DNA of 64,000 bases from Uranotaenia lowii. Its lineage: Eukaryota > Arthropoda > Insecta > Diptera > Culicidae. A program made the translations under genes and the position numbers. Position 1 is the stretch's first letter; each line of letters begins with the position of its first letter. Location: contig NC_073693.1 in assembly GCF_029784155.1 (NCBI RefSeq), forward strand, positions 182,921,802-182,985,801, in the 5' to 3' direction. Of this stretch, positions 1 to 11,429 are shown piece after piece. Under the pieces are notes generated by a model. That model was not told where the DNA came from, searched no databases, and was given only the letters and a program-made list of their open reading frames with translations.

Positions 1-540
1 TGTGCTCTTTTGGGAATCTTATTCCTTTAATTTAAGAAAAAATGTATTGTTTGCTTAGTGTGTTTTTGTGTTTTCAGGTTTTAGGTTTCAGGTGTAAATG
101 CGATCAAAGTTTCTATTTCGAAACACTAAAGGCAATAGGGAAAGTGACAAGTGACTCTAAAATTCATAACGCACTTTTACCCGACTCGTACTTTTACTCC
201 ACCTTACTCTAGTATGTCAATGTCTTCTGGCTAGTTGACTGCCAAAAATCTTCTTTCTTGGCCTTTCGGTAGCTTTTCATGGAATGCTTCAGAGTAGCTT
301 TATAGAATCAATCACAATTTCCTTCAAACGATATGGTAACTGATTGTTCATTATTTTCCTCTACGGTGCCTTTTCAATAAAGTGGTTCTTCAAAATAATT
401 TTAAATGACAAATTTCACCGAATTGTAAACAAAACGAAAAAAGTACAGATATAAAAAAAATTGTCAAAATGCAAACAAAGAGAAAACATGATAAAAGTTA
501 TAATTTCAAACGTTGTTAGTACGAAGGCTTGAAATTTAAA
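1..540. other. AT-rich intergenic or intronic DNA, no gene seen
   Basis: No long ORF, RNA gene or clear repeat is visible. It may be part of an upstream intron of the active-zone gene at 10744, but nothing here shows that. Confidence 0.5.
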
Positions 541-803
541 AACACAAGGCAATTATGGGGATACCTTAATGATGCCAAAATTTGCTATCGTTTCAAAGTC
601 TACACTTAATTCTTCTCACACCTTGGTGTTGAGAGCTTATTTTGCGCTACGCTTGCTTTCAATTGAAAATTTCTGAAAGCTAAGTTATGCCTAGTTATGC
701 TATCGCGACAAACTCAACAGCAAATTATGCTTTCAATTTGCTGTTGAAACCTCATTGTGATATCAGTTTGCTATCGATTTTGGCATCAAAGTCTGGTCGG
801 GTA
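541..803. repeat. MITE, member of a TA-flanked family
   Basis: The right end reads GGCATCAAAGTCTGGTCGGG followed by TA. The same terminus occurs at 63033-63053 (GGCATCAAAGTCTGCTCGGG, then ATA), and its reverse complement opens the element at 54641. The interior repeats 'TTTGCTATCG' and 'GATGCCAAAATTTG' motifs in both orientations, which is typical of a short palindromic non-autonomous DNA element. The left boundary is approximate. Confidence 0.55.
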
Positions 804-2088
804 TATACTCCCATTGGGCCCGAGGAAAACCAATGTTCCAGTGAGAGATAAATGCTTCGACTACATGTTCGGAACCAAACATTCCCTAAGAATCTTCGTA
901 AATCGACGAAAATTTAAAAGTGTAAGCCGTCAGTCAAAATCAGTTTGACTAATTATTATGCTTGCTGAATATTGCAAAGGTCTGAAGAAAACAATCACGT
1001 TCGTACCAATGTTTATTCATGAAATCTAAAAATAAAAAAAAAGAGTGAAATGCGAATACGGACTACAGGGCGTCTTCAATCCAATAACTTCAACCGGGGC
1101 GAATTTTGATATTCCTTGAAACAATTTCTAAGGCTCGGAAATGTCAATCAAACTTATAAGAAAAGATGGCTAATAGTGCAGGCTTTTCTGCATGATCACA
1201 TAAAATTAATCCTCAATCTTCAGTATGACAACAACAGATCCGTTACCCTATGTTGAGGCAAAGGCTTCAATTTCGGAAACCACACTGACGTTCATGTACA
1301 ACATGCATTTACTAGTAATTTTACAGCAGTTTCCGTCCTCTGAAATATTGCTCATCAGTTGTGTTTAAAGTATATATTAAGAAAAAATAACACTTCTAAG
1401 AAACGGCTTTGAGAAAAATAATAAAGTTCATGTTTATTCAGATTAAGTGTTGGGTGAAACTAATAAACAAGTTGCTCAGAAAGAGTTTTGAATAATACGA
1501 ATCAGGATGGAACTGGTTTTGAAAGGAAAATAGAAAGTTTACTCAGAAACAGTTTTGAGTGAGTTGACTGGGATCATCAGTGTTAGTTTTAGTAAAATGT
1601 ATCATTGTATATTTTCATTGGTGATTTAGATAAAAGAACCAAAGTACTAGAAAATGGAAGTTTGAATACATGGTAATAAAAAAACCAAACATTACAGAGG
1701 CGTCTTACCAATTGAGTTGTTTTGCTTAAATATAAAGGAAAAGAGAGGTGAATAAGCTGATGATTGATCGGAATTTTCTTCATTCAAAAAAGGATATATG
1801 GTGATGCATTACTCATTCGTAGTTGGTTTTCAAATAAAGATGATTCACATTACCATTGTAAGTGTTTGGAAGTATCAGTTTAATTCTTCGAGAATTTAAG
1901 GTGGTTTCTAATTTGGTAGAGACTCGAGATTTAACAATATGGAACTGAAAGATCAAACAGATTACAATCATGAAATGTATGCCATATCATGAATGAAAAG
2001 ATCCTAATGCATGAACTAAATCACAATGACAATAATAAATTATTTAAAGAAAAAGGGAGATGTGGTGATATCATAAACTTGAGGCACA
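804..2088. other. no gene seen
   Basis: AT-rich, only chance ORFs under 70 codons on both strands. No recognisable domain, tRNA or tandem array. Confidence 0.5.
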
Positions 2089-2190
2089 CACAGTAAACGA
2101 ACCGAAAAAATTACCGAACAGTTTAACGATTTACACATGTTAGGATTTCGGTAAAACAATTACCGAACTCGGTAATTTTCGTTTACTGTG
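2089..2190. repeat. short palindromic MITE, about 102 bp
   Basis: It starts CACAGTAAACGAA and ends with the reverse complement TTCGTTTACTGTG. The next inner blocks, AAAATTACCGAAC and TTCGGTAA/CGGTAATTTT, are also inverted, so almost the whole element folds into one hairpin. It has no coding capacity. Confidence 0.7.
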
Positions 2191-2217
2191 CACTGTAGGT
2201 TAAACCTCTTATCACTA

Positions 2218-3288
2218 TACACCGAGGTTTTTTTACGCGGTATTTTTCGCGGCTTTTTTTACGCGGATTTTCGAATTAACGCGGTTTTTTTTACGCGGTT
2301 TTTCGAATTAACGCGGTTTTTCAGAGAAAATATTCTAAGACTCTTTCAAAGGAAAACACTTAGAATCTTTTTGTAGTTGGGAAAATCTTAGCTCTAAGAC
2401 TAAGAACGTGATACATGAGATCTGAGACCTGAGACTTGAGACCTGAAATATGAGACATAAGACATAAGACCTAAGACATGAGACATGAGACCTGAGACAT
2501 GAGACATGAGACCTAAGACATGAGACATGAGACCTGAGACATGAGACATGAGCCATGAGACATGAGACATGAGACTTGAGACATGAGACATGAGACATGA
2601 GACATGAGACTTGAGACCTGAGACCTGAGATTTGAGACCTGAAATATGAGACTCGAGATCTGAGATACGAGACATGAGACATGAGACCTGAGACTTGAGA
2701 CCTGAGACATGAGACATAAGACCTAAGACATGAGACCTGAGACATGAGAGCTGAGACATGAGACATGAGACATGAGACCTAAGACATGAGACATGAGACC
2801 TGAGACATGAGCCATGAGACTTGAGACATGAGACATGAGACATGAGACATGAGACCTTAGGCATGAGACATGAGACCTGAGACCTGAGACATGAGACATG
2901 AGACCTGAGACCTGAGACATGAGACATGAGACCTGAGACATGAGACATGAGACCTGAGACATGGAACATGAGACCTGAGACATGAGACGATCTGAATTCC
3001 ACACTGTCAAATAAGCCTCACTATATTCTACTATTCTATTAATCTAATTGATTTTGTTTTTTATCTTAAAAATAAACTACCATTGTACGCAAATTTTTAA
3101 ATAATCATGGTTCTTACGCGTTTTTTTAGTAACGTGCTTTTATGCGCAAATTTTTTAATTAAAATGGATTTAACGCTGTTTTTTTTTACGCGGATTTTCG
3201 AATTACCGCGGTTTTTTTACGCGGATTTTCAAATTAACGCGGTTTTTTTTACGCGGGACGAAATACCGCGTAAAAAAACCTCAGTGTA
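2218..3288. mobile_element. TIR element enclosing a 7-bp satellite
   Basis: The left end TACACCGAGGTTTTTTTACG is matched by the inverted right end CGTAAAAAAACCTCAGTGTA, with one mismatch. Inside both ends are blocks of 'ACGCGGTTTTTTTACGCGGA' and 'TTTTCGAATTAACGCGG' in mirrored order. The 600-bp middle is a pure heptamer array. No transposase is present, so it would be mobilised in trans. Confidence 0.65.
2401..2992. repeat. heptamer tandem array (GAGACMT)n, about 85 copies
   Basis: Units are GAGACAT, GAGACCT, GAGACTT and a few decayed forms (GAGCCAT, TAAGACC). Because 7 is not a multiple of 3, each minus frame reads a 7-residue repeat and stays open (up to 200 codons). These ORFs are products of the repeat, not a protein gene. 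Confidence 0.95.
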
Positions 3289-3754
3289 CCTATGTACGCC
3301 TCCGCTACAAGCTATCTCGTCTAGCACAGCTAGGCTGCTTACGATCGCTGATACGGCAATCGTGTGTAGGCCACCACACGTACTACTCCGACTAGCTATC
3401 ACAAATACCATGACAAGACAGACATTTTTGACATGTCGCTTAAAATTCCCATACAGGTTCTTTAAAACACCTAGAAGTATCTTAACGGTTCGTTAGAAAG
3501 TGTCAAGCGAACGTTATCGACCTTCTTGAAAGAAGCTGCATTAAAAGCGCTTAGAAGCTCCGTTAACAATATTTTAACCTTTCAAAAGGCGATGGAAGTT
3601 TCTGGGTAACTTTCACGTGACATGAGTCACCTGAAGCTTCCGTAAATTCTTTTGTCAGCCAAATGTGAACTTCGGAGTTCCATCTTTAAGTAAAAACGCG
3701 ACTTTTAGTTGCTTCCGAAATCACCCATCGAGTTTTAGTTTCAGTTAGAACAAC
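3289..3754. other. no gene seen
   Basis: Unique-looking sequence between the satellite element and the SINE-like tRNA head. No supported ORF. Confidence 0.4.
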
Positions 3755-3842
3755 ATCTAGGCGTGGTCTAGTGGTGGCGTGTGCGATTCTCACCACGAAG
3801 GTCGGGGTTCGATCCCCAAGCCGGGCAAGTTTTTTTTTCAAT
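3755..3842 (+). repeat. tRNA-derived SINE head (A and B boxes)
   Basis: An A-box-like TGGTCTAGTGG (3764-3774) and a B-box-like GGTTCGATCCC (3807-3817) are spaced as in tRNA genes, and a T run follows GCCGGGCAAG. The putative acceptor arms do not pair and the T stem has only three or four pairs, so a working tRNA gene is unlikely. A tRNA-derived SINE or a decayed tRNA copy fits best. Confidence 0.6.
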
Positions 3843-4492
3843 AAGTTAGTTGGTAATTGAGTGATCGTTCTGATGTGATATCACGGAGAAAAAAGTATAG
3901 TTTTGCCAACAATATTCTACCTATATTCAACTCTATTTCTGATTATTGCTCGGCTAACTATAAATCAGAAAATTTTTACTATATACATAATTGATAATCT
4001 GATTGATGTTTTGCGTTCAACTATACGTATAATAGATTCCAATATACTTGTATGATTGATTTTATGCATTCAACTAAAAATATAATAGATTCAATTATAA
4101 CCGTATGATTGATTTGGTGCATTCAACAATAAATATAGTGAACTTAACTACACTGGAATAATTGATTTAACTGTAAATATAATAGATTCAACTATATTTC
4201 AATACTTGATTCCACTACAAATACGATTGATTCAATTATAATTCTATGATTGATTTGAAAAGTTCTACTATAAATATTGTTGATTCAATTAGTATATTTT
4301 GGAAGTTATCATATCTTTAAAGATTTTTTTCGGAATAATTTTATCAACTCATTAGTTTTCTGTTATTTTTTGTATTCATTCATGGAGAATCCCATTCATT
4401 TCAAGCTCCTTTAAGAAGTCACCTTCGTCAAAAGATCCCGAAGCTTCGAAGCGCCTGCTGTCCAGCTGAGAGGTTCACGCACTCTGAACCAA

Positions 4493-4702
4493 TTAATCAG
4501 ATTTTCCTTTCGGTCCTCTCAACACGTCCTGTAAATAGAAAAAAAAGACTTTATGAACAATAAAAAAAATGAAAGAAAATACTAACCTAACTTTTAGTTT
4601 TGGATTCCTGCTCCTGCGGCTCAGCTCTGGAAATTCCTTCAATATAAATCGATAGAACCGTTGTGTAGGCTGCGCAGGCTGTTCTTTCCTCACGTAGGAA
4701 AC
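4493..4702 (-). CDS. two-exon small gene, unknown function
   Basis: On the minus strand a good acceptor (CTCCTTCACAG) precedes an open exon at 4702-4592 (37 codons, starting V-S-Y-V-R-K-E-Q and ending R-N-P-K-L-K). It stops at a donor GTTAGG. A 63-nt intron ends in CTATTTACAG, and exon 4528-4493 continues in phase 0 (D-V-L-R-G-P-K-G-K-S-D) to a TAA. Both introns are phase 0 and the splice sites are near consensus. I do not recognise the protein. It lies downstream of the ATP synthase alpha fragment on the same strand, inside the foldback-like arms, so it may be the 3' part of a chimeric transcript. No start codon is assigned because an upstream exon is implied. Confidence 0.4.
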   Translation of the reverse strand, partial: VSYVRKEQPAQPTQRFYRFILKEFPELSRRSRNPKLKVRLVFSFIFFIVHKVFFFYLQDVLRGPKGKSD

Positions 4703-4849
4703 CTGTGAAGGAGATAAAATATATGAAAAATTCCAAATTTAAATACTATTAGCTGATTTGAGCCCAATAAAAGCTTTGGAAAATAAAAATAGAAATTTTT
4801 TTCATTTACTGTTCCTCATGTTGAAAATTCCAGACATGTAAAGAACTTG

Positions 4850-4961
4850 CTATAGTTGTTCTTGAATGTCCTCACGGATGATGTTGCGGCTTTGCTGGAA
4901 CTTGACCTTCCGGCGGATGCTGCTGGTGGAATTGCTGTTGCTGCGGCGATTAAATACAAAG
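4850..4961 (-). CDS. exon-like ORF, unknown product
   Basis: Minus strand. An ATTTTCAG acceptor at 4962-4964 is followed by 37 open codons in one phase (F-V-F-N-R-R-S-N-S-N-S-T... ending Q-S-R-N-I-I-R-E-D-I-Q-E-Q-L) and a TAG. The peptide is basic and rich in Ser, Asn and Arg and matches no family I know. It sits between the ATP synthase alpha pseudo-exons and the exon pair at 4493-4702, on the same strand. It could be an alternative terminal exon of the same chimeric unit. Confidence 0.3.
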
Positions 4962-5045
4962 CTGAAAATTGATGATTATAAACTTAAAATAATTGAATAT
5001 GACTTATTTACCTAACCCTTCCGGAGAACTCTTTATTTTGCTCCT

Positions 5046-5984
5046 ATGCTATTCTCGCATAGCACAGCCAGAGTACGGAGCCAGATACTGCAGTGGGGCA
5101 GCATCGGAAGCAGTAGCCGACACGATGATGGTGTATTTCTTGGATCCGGTATCAGCCAAACGCTTCACAATCTGGGCCACAGTCGAACGCTTCTAACCGA
5201 TGGCGACGTAGATGCAATACAGTTTTTTTAGATTCATCCTGACCATTGTTGAATCGCTTCTGATTCGTCAAATGATGGTCGAAGCGGTTTTTTTACGCGA
5301 AAAAGAAAATGTTATTTCTACTTTCGTTTGTGAATCCAGTAATTTTTCTTACCCTGTTTGACGATCTCCGATGATTAGCTCACGCTGTCCACGACCGATC
5401 GGTAGCAGCGAATCGGTGGCCTTGATACCGGTTTGCATGGGTTCACGCACAGAAACACGGGGGATGATGGCTTTGATACCGACACGGAAGCGCTGTCCGT
5501 TCTTGCTCTCGCCCTTCCCGTCAATAGCGTTACCCAAGGCGTAGACGACACGGCCCAAAATTTCATCACCGACTGGAAAGTCGACAATGGCACCGATACG
5601 CTTGACAATGTCACCCTCCTTGATCACTTGTCGATGCCAAAGACGACAACACCGACGTTGCTTGGTTCCAAGTAGAGCCATATCGTTAAGACCGGACGAG
5701 AATTCCACCATCTCGCGGCCTGAATGTTTTGAGACCGTGCACACGGGCGATACCGTTACCGATGCTCAATACGTGACCAGTTTCCTCCAGATCAGCCTTC
5801 GGGCCGAACCCAGGATGCGTTCCTCCAGGATGTAAGAGATCTCGGCACCGCGGTTTACACTCAAGATGTGCAGGTTACGGGCAGCGACGGTCACAGCCGG
5901 CACGGCCAGCTTGGCAACCTGGGTAGCGGTTCTCGGCAGCTGACAGGCCACTTGGGTGGCCAAACGGGCAGACAGCATCGACAT
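5046..5984 (-). pseudogene. ATP synthase alpha subunit fragment, frameshifted
   Basis: The minus strand encodes the start of the mitochondrial F1 alpha subunit. Residues M-S-M-L-S-A-R-L at 5984 open a transit peptide, followed by 'NRGAEISYILEERILGSA', 'EMVEFSSGL', 'GDEILGRVV', '[20 protein letters not shown]' and the P-loop lead 'GDRQTG'. At least three frameshifts break the frame (near 5800, 5730 and 5640). A genuine donor GGTAAGAA follows GDRQTG at 5353, so an intron is retained and this is not a processed copy. A second exon (about 5270-5046) carries 'NQKRFN', 'ESKKLYCIYVAIG' and '[20 protein letters not shown]', with an in-frame stop where Gln is expected. Only about half of the roughly 550-residue protein is present, so it cannot make an F1 subunit. 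Confidence 0.88.
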
Positions 5985-6400
5985 CTGCGTGCCAACTGTG
6001 GATTTCGACCGGTATGAGATGGTTTTTCACGGACGGGTGTTCCTTATCGAAAACGCAACTGGCGAAAAATCTGATGGTTTATTTCTGTTTACTTTTCTTT
6101 TCTTATTTTTCTGCTGCGATAATGCAATTCAAATTATGGGTCAGTGACAAAATGACTGCATGCCCTAAGAATGAGTTCACTGCATTCTATTATATCTAAA
6201 GTTGAATGCATAGGCTCAACGACAAATATGTAGTTGAATCTATTATATTTATAGTTTAATGCTTAAATTCGATTATACAATGGTACTTGAATCTATCGTA
6301 TCTATAGTTGAATCGATTATACCATTATAATTGAATCTAATATATTGATAGTTAGTTTCGTAAGGTCAATCAGCAGTTAATTTTTTTTTTATTTATTGCG

Positions 6401-7065
6401 TGGCATCATGGCGGCACCATGTACAGAACATAGAAAATAATCAAGTGACGGTGATATGAACCGATGAAAAGGGTGCAGTTGAGAGAGATTTTTTGCTCAT
6501 TTTACGATTTTTGAAAGCTGTATAAAAAGGCCACTGGAAGCTGAATAGAAGATCATTTAGACTTGTTTTGGAACTTGAAAGTATCAATCAGAACTTAAAT
6601 TTTGAGCTGCATAGAACGGACTTCATATCAATGATGGGACTGAGTTAGCGTTTTTGTTCCTGTTTTATGGGTCTTTTGGTTGCTTCGGCAGTTTTAAAAC
6701 CAACTAAAAAGATGCAGCGCTCTTTGTTCGGATCTATTGTTCTTTAAAATGAAATTTTTAGAAACGTCGCTGGTGAACTGGCAGTTAAACACAAACTTCC
6801 GACAATCTAGCACTTCACCCGTCTTCTTCGGAAATCGAAAGTCTGGACCTCCGAAGTGAAATTTAGTGCTAGCGCGGTAATATTCGTTCTATTTTGTAAT
6901 AAAATCAAAAGTTGGAACGGTAAAAGTATTACTGTACTGCTATCTAATACCGACCGTTTAAAGACGTTTCAAAAAATTTTAGAGCATTGCTTCTAGTTGG
7001 TCATCGTTTTAATAAATCTGGTAGTCAGTCACTTTAATATATATAACTTATACCTTATACATCTG
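6401..7065. other. no gene seen
   Basis: Mixed-composition DNA between two TIR elements. A TATAAAAAGG string near 6520 is the only promoter-like feature and has no supported gene downstream. Confidence 0.4.
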
Positions 7066-7939
7066 ATTTTAGAAGCTTGAAGCAGTGCCAGTGCCCAAGG
7101 ACTAAAAAAATCGTATTCAAATCGGAGCAGCCAAGAAACAAAACCGCGCGTAGTTCACAAAAGTTCTGACCACAGTAGGTTCGCGACTAAGCAAACACGT
7201 GATTGTAGGGGATTTTTTTCAAGGGGAATCCGATCGCCAGAAAATCGTGAGCGAGCCGTGGCAGAAAACCTCGCGAACCTCGCGATTCTGGTTCGTGAAC
7301 CAAATTGGAAAACGCATTGCACACTTGATGGTCGTGTTTTCCGTTTCGTTATTTTGTCTCCACATGGTTGTTGATTGCGCCAAATGCAACGCGTGGACAG
7401 ATGAAATAAATCGATTTTTCAAAGTTTTCATAACAATTTCTTGAAAATAATTTACAATGTTGTAAATTTAAACGATGTTTATAATTTGTGAATTGAAGTT
7501 TGTCCTTTCTGATGTTAAATAACGTCAAATTTGGCAAATTTGTATATAGAGTTTCGAAAGGATGCAATCTGGCCCAGTAACAGATAGGAAATATATTGAT
7601 TTAATTATCCGAAGGATAAAAAGTTCCTCCGCACCCTAAAAAGATGTATGGGGTGGGGAAAGGTTAAAAAAATACAAGTCCAATCTAGAAATGTGCTACG
7701 TCGGCATATTAATTGTATCCCCTTTGTTATTTTCAAGTTTCTTCCGAAGTTCAAAATGAGGAAGTTATATAAGTTTGGAATTTCAAATTTCATGTCATAG
7801 CAGACAAAAGGAGGCATTAACCGTGCGATGAAGTTTTGAAAGCGAGGAAAAACCATTAAGATAATTAGGAATTTCAATGTTAACTCATTGCGGACCAAAT
7901 ACAAGGTATCTTGTTTTTCGCTTGACGCGTTTCCGAGCC

Positions 7940-8290
7940 GAACAAACCGGGCAATTTTAAATAAAAACTTAGCAAAATCCGGGCAAATAATTTTAAAAAT
8001 GCCATACATCCGAGCATTATCTGGGCAAAAAAACTTTTTTGTTCATCAGAACTTATCGACAGGTGTTGAATCGTACTTTAAGATCCAAAACACCTTTCAT
8101 GATTATTTTTTCTCAAAAAAATCCGTTTTGGAGGAGTTTGTTATTTTGATTTTCCAAATAAAGTGAATATAACCGGACAAAATCCGGTCATTTTTCAATG
8201 AAATCCAGGCAACCGGGCCGTCCCGGACTGTTGCAAAATTTTGTATTGAATGTCCAGGCAAACCCGAATAAAACCGGGAAATCGGACAAC
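7940..8290. repeat. 'CCGGGCAA' dispersed repeat
   Basis: It contains 'ACCGGGCAATTTTAAATA', 'AAATCCGGGCAAAT' and, inverted, 'AACCGGGCCGTCCCGG' and 'AATAAAACCGGGAA'. Similar 'CCCGGAT' and 'CCGGGC' blocks occur at about 28310, 29815 and 33800-33900, which suggests a dispersed AT-rich family with imperfect inverted ends. Confidence 0.4.
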
Positions 8291-8620
8291 ATTAGATAAG
8301 AAAGAAACGCTATTTCTCTAATATCATTTTCAGTTTATGAGCAGATAATAATGACGAATTAAAAATAGCAGGAAAAAAATTCAACAAGCTCAATCAAAGG
8401 AAATCCAGGCAATAAACGTAGATTTCAAATCCATGAGTTTGATCAAGATCAAGTTCAAAATTAATGTTAAAGATAACTATAATTGAAAAATTTGCATTTA
8501 GATTTTTGAAAACTGCTTTTTTACTTCTGTTTTGAAATAAAAAAAAACTTTTTGTAATCCAACTGATTTTGGATGCAACGAAATATTGGTGTATTGCAAT
8601 AAACTATAGCAATAGGGAGC

Positions 8621-9740
8621 AAGGCCGTGCGAACGGGATGGTTTTAGGGGTTTAACCCCCCCATGAAGATTTTTTCCAAGTAAAATTTTCGGATCAAAAA
8701 AATGAATAGACTATAGTATCCGGAAATTTTTGATCCTAAAAGGTGTTCAAAAATAGGTTTGAGCAAACATGTCAGAAAACTGGCTCGCCTCCGGCGGAAG
8801 TTTTTCCTAGATCACTCTAAGCCAAAGACCTTTCATTTTACGAAAATATATGACCTTCACAAATTGGAACTTCTTTTTTTTATTGTAAGTTTAGAGATAC
8901 AATTCAATAAACCTCTTGTATTGAAGTCAAATCTTGACACACAAAAACACTTACTTAAGAATGGGTTTTTATTAAGAAGTGTAACAAAATATGTTCAGAA
9001 TTTGAACCCAATCATTTTGAATGCATCGAATTATAATTTAAAAAACCAACAAGTTATAAACCATGTGACAGGTGATCAATGGTCAACAGAATTAGAAAAA
9101 AAAAATCTAAAACCTAGTATCCATTACTTTATTACTAATCTCTTTTATTATTAAAAAGAATCATTTATGTCATTACAAATGTTATGCTAAAATGAAATAT
9201 TATTCAAGAAACCAAATTTAGGCTCTAGTAAGTTTTTCGTTTCTGTTCTTCTCATTTCTTCAATTCTTTTCAAACTTCATATTCAAAAGTGTTGTGATTA
9301 ATTACACAAGACCACATAATTCATATTTTTCCAATGTGAAAGGAATTTTAGAACTTATTTATTTGGGTGCATTGAATTCAAACATTCAAATTATTTTTTA
9401 TCAGCTTCTACTTCTGATAAAATGTTTAAAAGAGATAAAAATTATTTAAGAAATTTCTTCATTTTTGGCAAAACTTTAAAATTTAAAATAAAGCTTTTAA
9501 ACTTATTACCAACTTTTTTCAAGATCGCAAGTATTTTTTTCGCTTCGAAAAAAGTAATAGATCAATTCTATTTGTTTCCATTACCCCATTTTGAAATATA
9601 CGGGAGTTTTAACGACAACAACGCATATTTTGTCATTTTAGTATGATTTTTCAGTCCGGAGATATAGTATTTAAAAAATGATGAATTTTTCAAAATCGTG
9701 TAAAAAAGAAGGGAGGGTCTTGGAACGAGGGGTGGGCGGA
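8621..9740. repeat. dispersed repeat with hAT-like terminus
   Basis: It begins CAAGGCCGTGCGAACGGG followed by a G/C tract (GGGGTTTAACCCCCCC). The interior (GGCTCGCCTCCGGCGGAAG, and ACTTCTTAATAAAAACCCAT in inverse) reappears inverted at about 59345-59560 inside the element at 57279. The opposite end is not resolved. The TIR resembles that of the element at 33480. Confidence 0.4.
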
Positions 9741-10743
9741 TCATTCTTAAAAATTGAGGATTTATTTTGTAGGCCTCAGAAAGTCTTTCGGCCAAGTTTG
9801 GCGAATTTTCGATAAGATTATTTTTTTTCGCTGTGCACACTTGACATGGAATGACCCATATGGAATCGTGGTTGACTTTTCCAAATTTAAAAAACAGTTA
9901 TGGAATTTTACACTCAACCTCTACTACAGAAATGTAGTGATTTGAATGAAATTGTAAGACTCTATGATTTGATTTGATTATTTATTCCTTAAACGGTTGT
10001 TAAAGATCATTATTAGGGCCTTCTTGTGTCCATTCTGATACATAATTTTGTCAAAAAGCTTTGTTTAATTCAATTGACCACCCAGGAGTTGACATGGCAG
10101 AATGAATTTGATTTAATATTTAGAGTTTCGTTAATCTTAAAACGCTGTAAGTTATCAAAAAAAATTTTTTTAATAAACTTAAAAATAAAACAAATACAAT
10201 AATTGAAAGAACAGTGGAAAATGAAGAACTTCCTGCTGCTGCTTGAAGCACAATTTATTACCCGTACGCGTACCTAAAGAGACGCACAGCCTGCCTACGA
10301 AAGAAAATCGAATAACCACGCGTTCCCTTCCAAAAAAAGTTCATGAACCTTTTCGCTAAATGGTTCGTGAGCCAAAATCGCGGGGAAAAATTTTCATGTA
10401 TGTTACGATTTCCACGAGCGAGACAGGATTCAAAATCCAAAAGAATCGTCTGTTGGTTGGACTGCCTCGCTCGTGTTTCCTATGGTTCGCGAACCAAAGG
10501 GATTTTTTTTCACAGCCTGCTCGCGCTTTGGCGAACCTTTACGGGTAAAAATCGTAGACGAGCGGGAATCGCCACTCGTGTACACGATTTTATTAGTCCT
10601 TGCCAGTGCCTGAAGTTTGATTTTAAAAAACTTAGGAGTAATTCAATAATAATAATTTAATAATAATTTATTTGTTTGTATATGGAACATTTATGCGAGT
10701 GCGGACAGTGCAGTTTTACAAAATAAACATTTCTTTTTTCCAG

Positions 10744-11429
10744 TAGCGACTCTAACATTGCTCAAACCGAAGTTTCGTCTCCTTCCCTCAATCCGATATG
10801 GAATGCAACGATATCTTTCAAGAATATAACTAACGATTCACTACTGGACCAGTACATAGAAGTTGTGCTCTATGATTTACTTCCTCAGTCTGAACCAGTG
10901 TTCTTAGGAGAATGTAAAGTTGAACTACAAAAAGCTTTTTTAGATGACATTGCAGTATGGTATCGACTGGAAGATCCTAAACAACTTCGAGGAGTTCCGG
11001 CAAAGCGAAAGTGGTCGTCACCTAGAAATTCCATATCTGGTGATGTTACAAAGCTTATCAGAGCTGCTGATTACCGCTTCCAAAGATCGGTTTCTGATGA
11101 TGTAGATAGTAATGTAGATGGAAGCTCATTGTTACATCCTGATCATGCTTTAATATTCAACAGAAGAGGTTCTTCACAATCAGAAACAATCGAAATCGAA
11201 ACTTATCACGTGGGTAAAGATTTCTCAAAATCTTTACCGGGCTCTCGACGATCATCTTTCCAAGATCAAGACAAACTAAAATGTAATGCCATGTCGACAA
11301 ATTCTCGACGAAGGTCATCAACATCCAAAAAATATTCTGATGATATTAAGCGTGATTTCAACAATTTCAGAGCAGAATTTACGCGAACCATGAGCTTATC
11401 TCGCGAGTTGGAACAAAAGCACTCAAGGA
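10744..11429 (+). CDS. RIM/Fife-family active-zone protein, exon with end of C2A and linker
   Basis: The exon follows a strong acceptor (CTTTTTTCCAG) and ends at AGGA|GTAAGTATG. Codons run from 10745 with no stop. It encodes the second half of a C2 domain: 'SLNPIWNATISF' (the L-N-P-x-W-N motif of beta-4), 'IEVVLYDL', 'FLGECKVEL' and 'WYRLEDPKQLRG'. A Ser/Arg-rich linker follows ('RRGSSQSE', 'SRRSSFQDQ', 'SRRRSSTSKK', 'MSLSRELEQKHSR'). Two C2 domains separated by about 200 residues, with the second at the extreme C-terminus, fit RIM, Fife and Piccolo proteins, which tether vesicles and calcium channels at presynaptic release sites. Fife is my preferred assignment because of the short linker, but RIM is possible. 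Entry is phase 2 and exit is phase 1. The first half of C2A lies upstream of the window. Confidence 0.82.

Larger units (their letters stand above)
3881..6400. mobile_element. foldback-like element with captured gene pieces
   Basis: The left arm (about 3940-4290) is an array of degenerate units of about 53 bp containing 'ATAATAGATTCAACTATA'. The right arm (about 6190-6365) carries the same unit type in reverse complement ('TTGAATCTATTATATTTATA'). Arms made of inverted tandem repeats are characteristic of Foldback elements. Between the arms, all on the minus strand, lie an ATP synthase alpha fragment and three exon-like pieces. Exact ends are not resolved: the left may begin at CACGGAGAAAAAAG (3886) and the right may end near 6400. 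That the arms moved the cargo is an inference. Confidence 0.5.
7066..10625. mobile_element. long element bounded by inverted repeats
   Basis: The left end carries GTGCCAGTGCCCAAGGACTA followed by AAAAAATCG (about 7086-7113). The right end carries the inverse CGATTTTATTAGTCCTTGCC followed by AGTGCC (about 10585-10610). Both subterminal regions are rich in 'GGTTCGCGAACC'-type palindromes and 'CGAGCGAG' motifs. No transposase ORF is visible, and the middle contains a different AT-rich repeat from 8624. Exact ends and a target duplication could not be fixed. Confidence 0.4.

Noticed and set aside
2335..3010. Minus-strand ORFs of 95-200 codons
   Set aside because: They are translations of the 7-bp satellite; repetitive peptides and no gene signals.
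3755..3842. Functional tRNA gene
   Set aside because: A and B boxes are present, but acceptor and T stems do not pair.
6510..6540. TATA-box promoter (TATAAAAAGG)
   Set aside because: No ORF or exon with support lies downstream; an isolated TATA string in AT-rich DNA is weak evidence.
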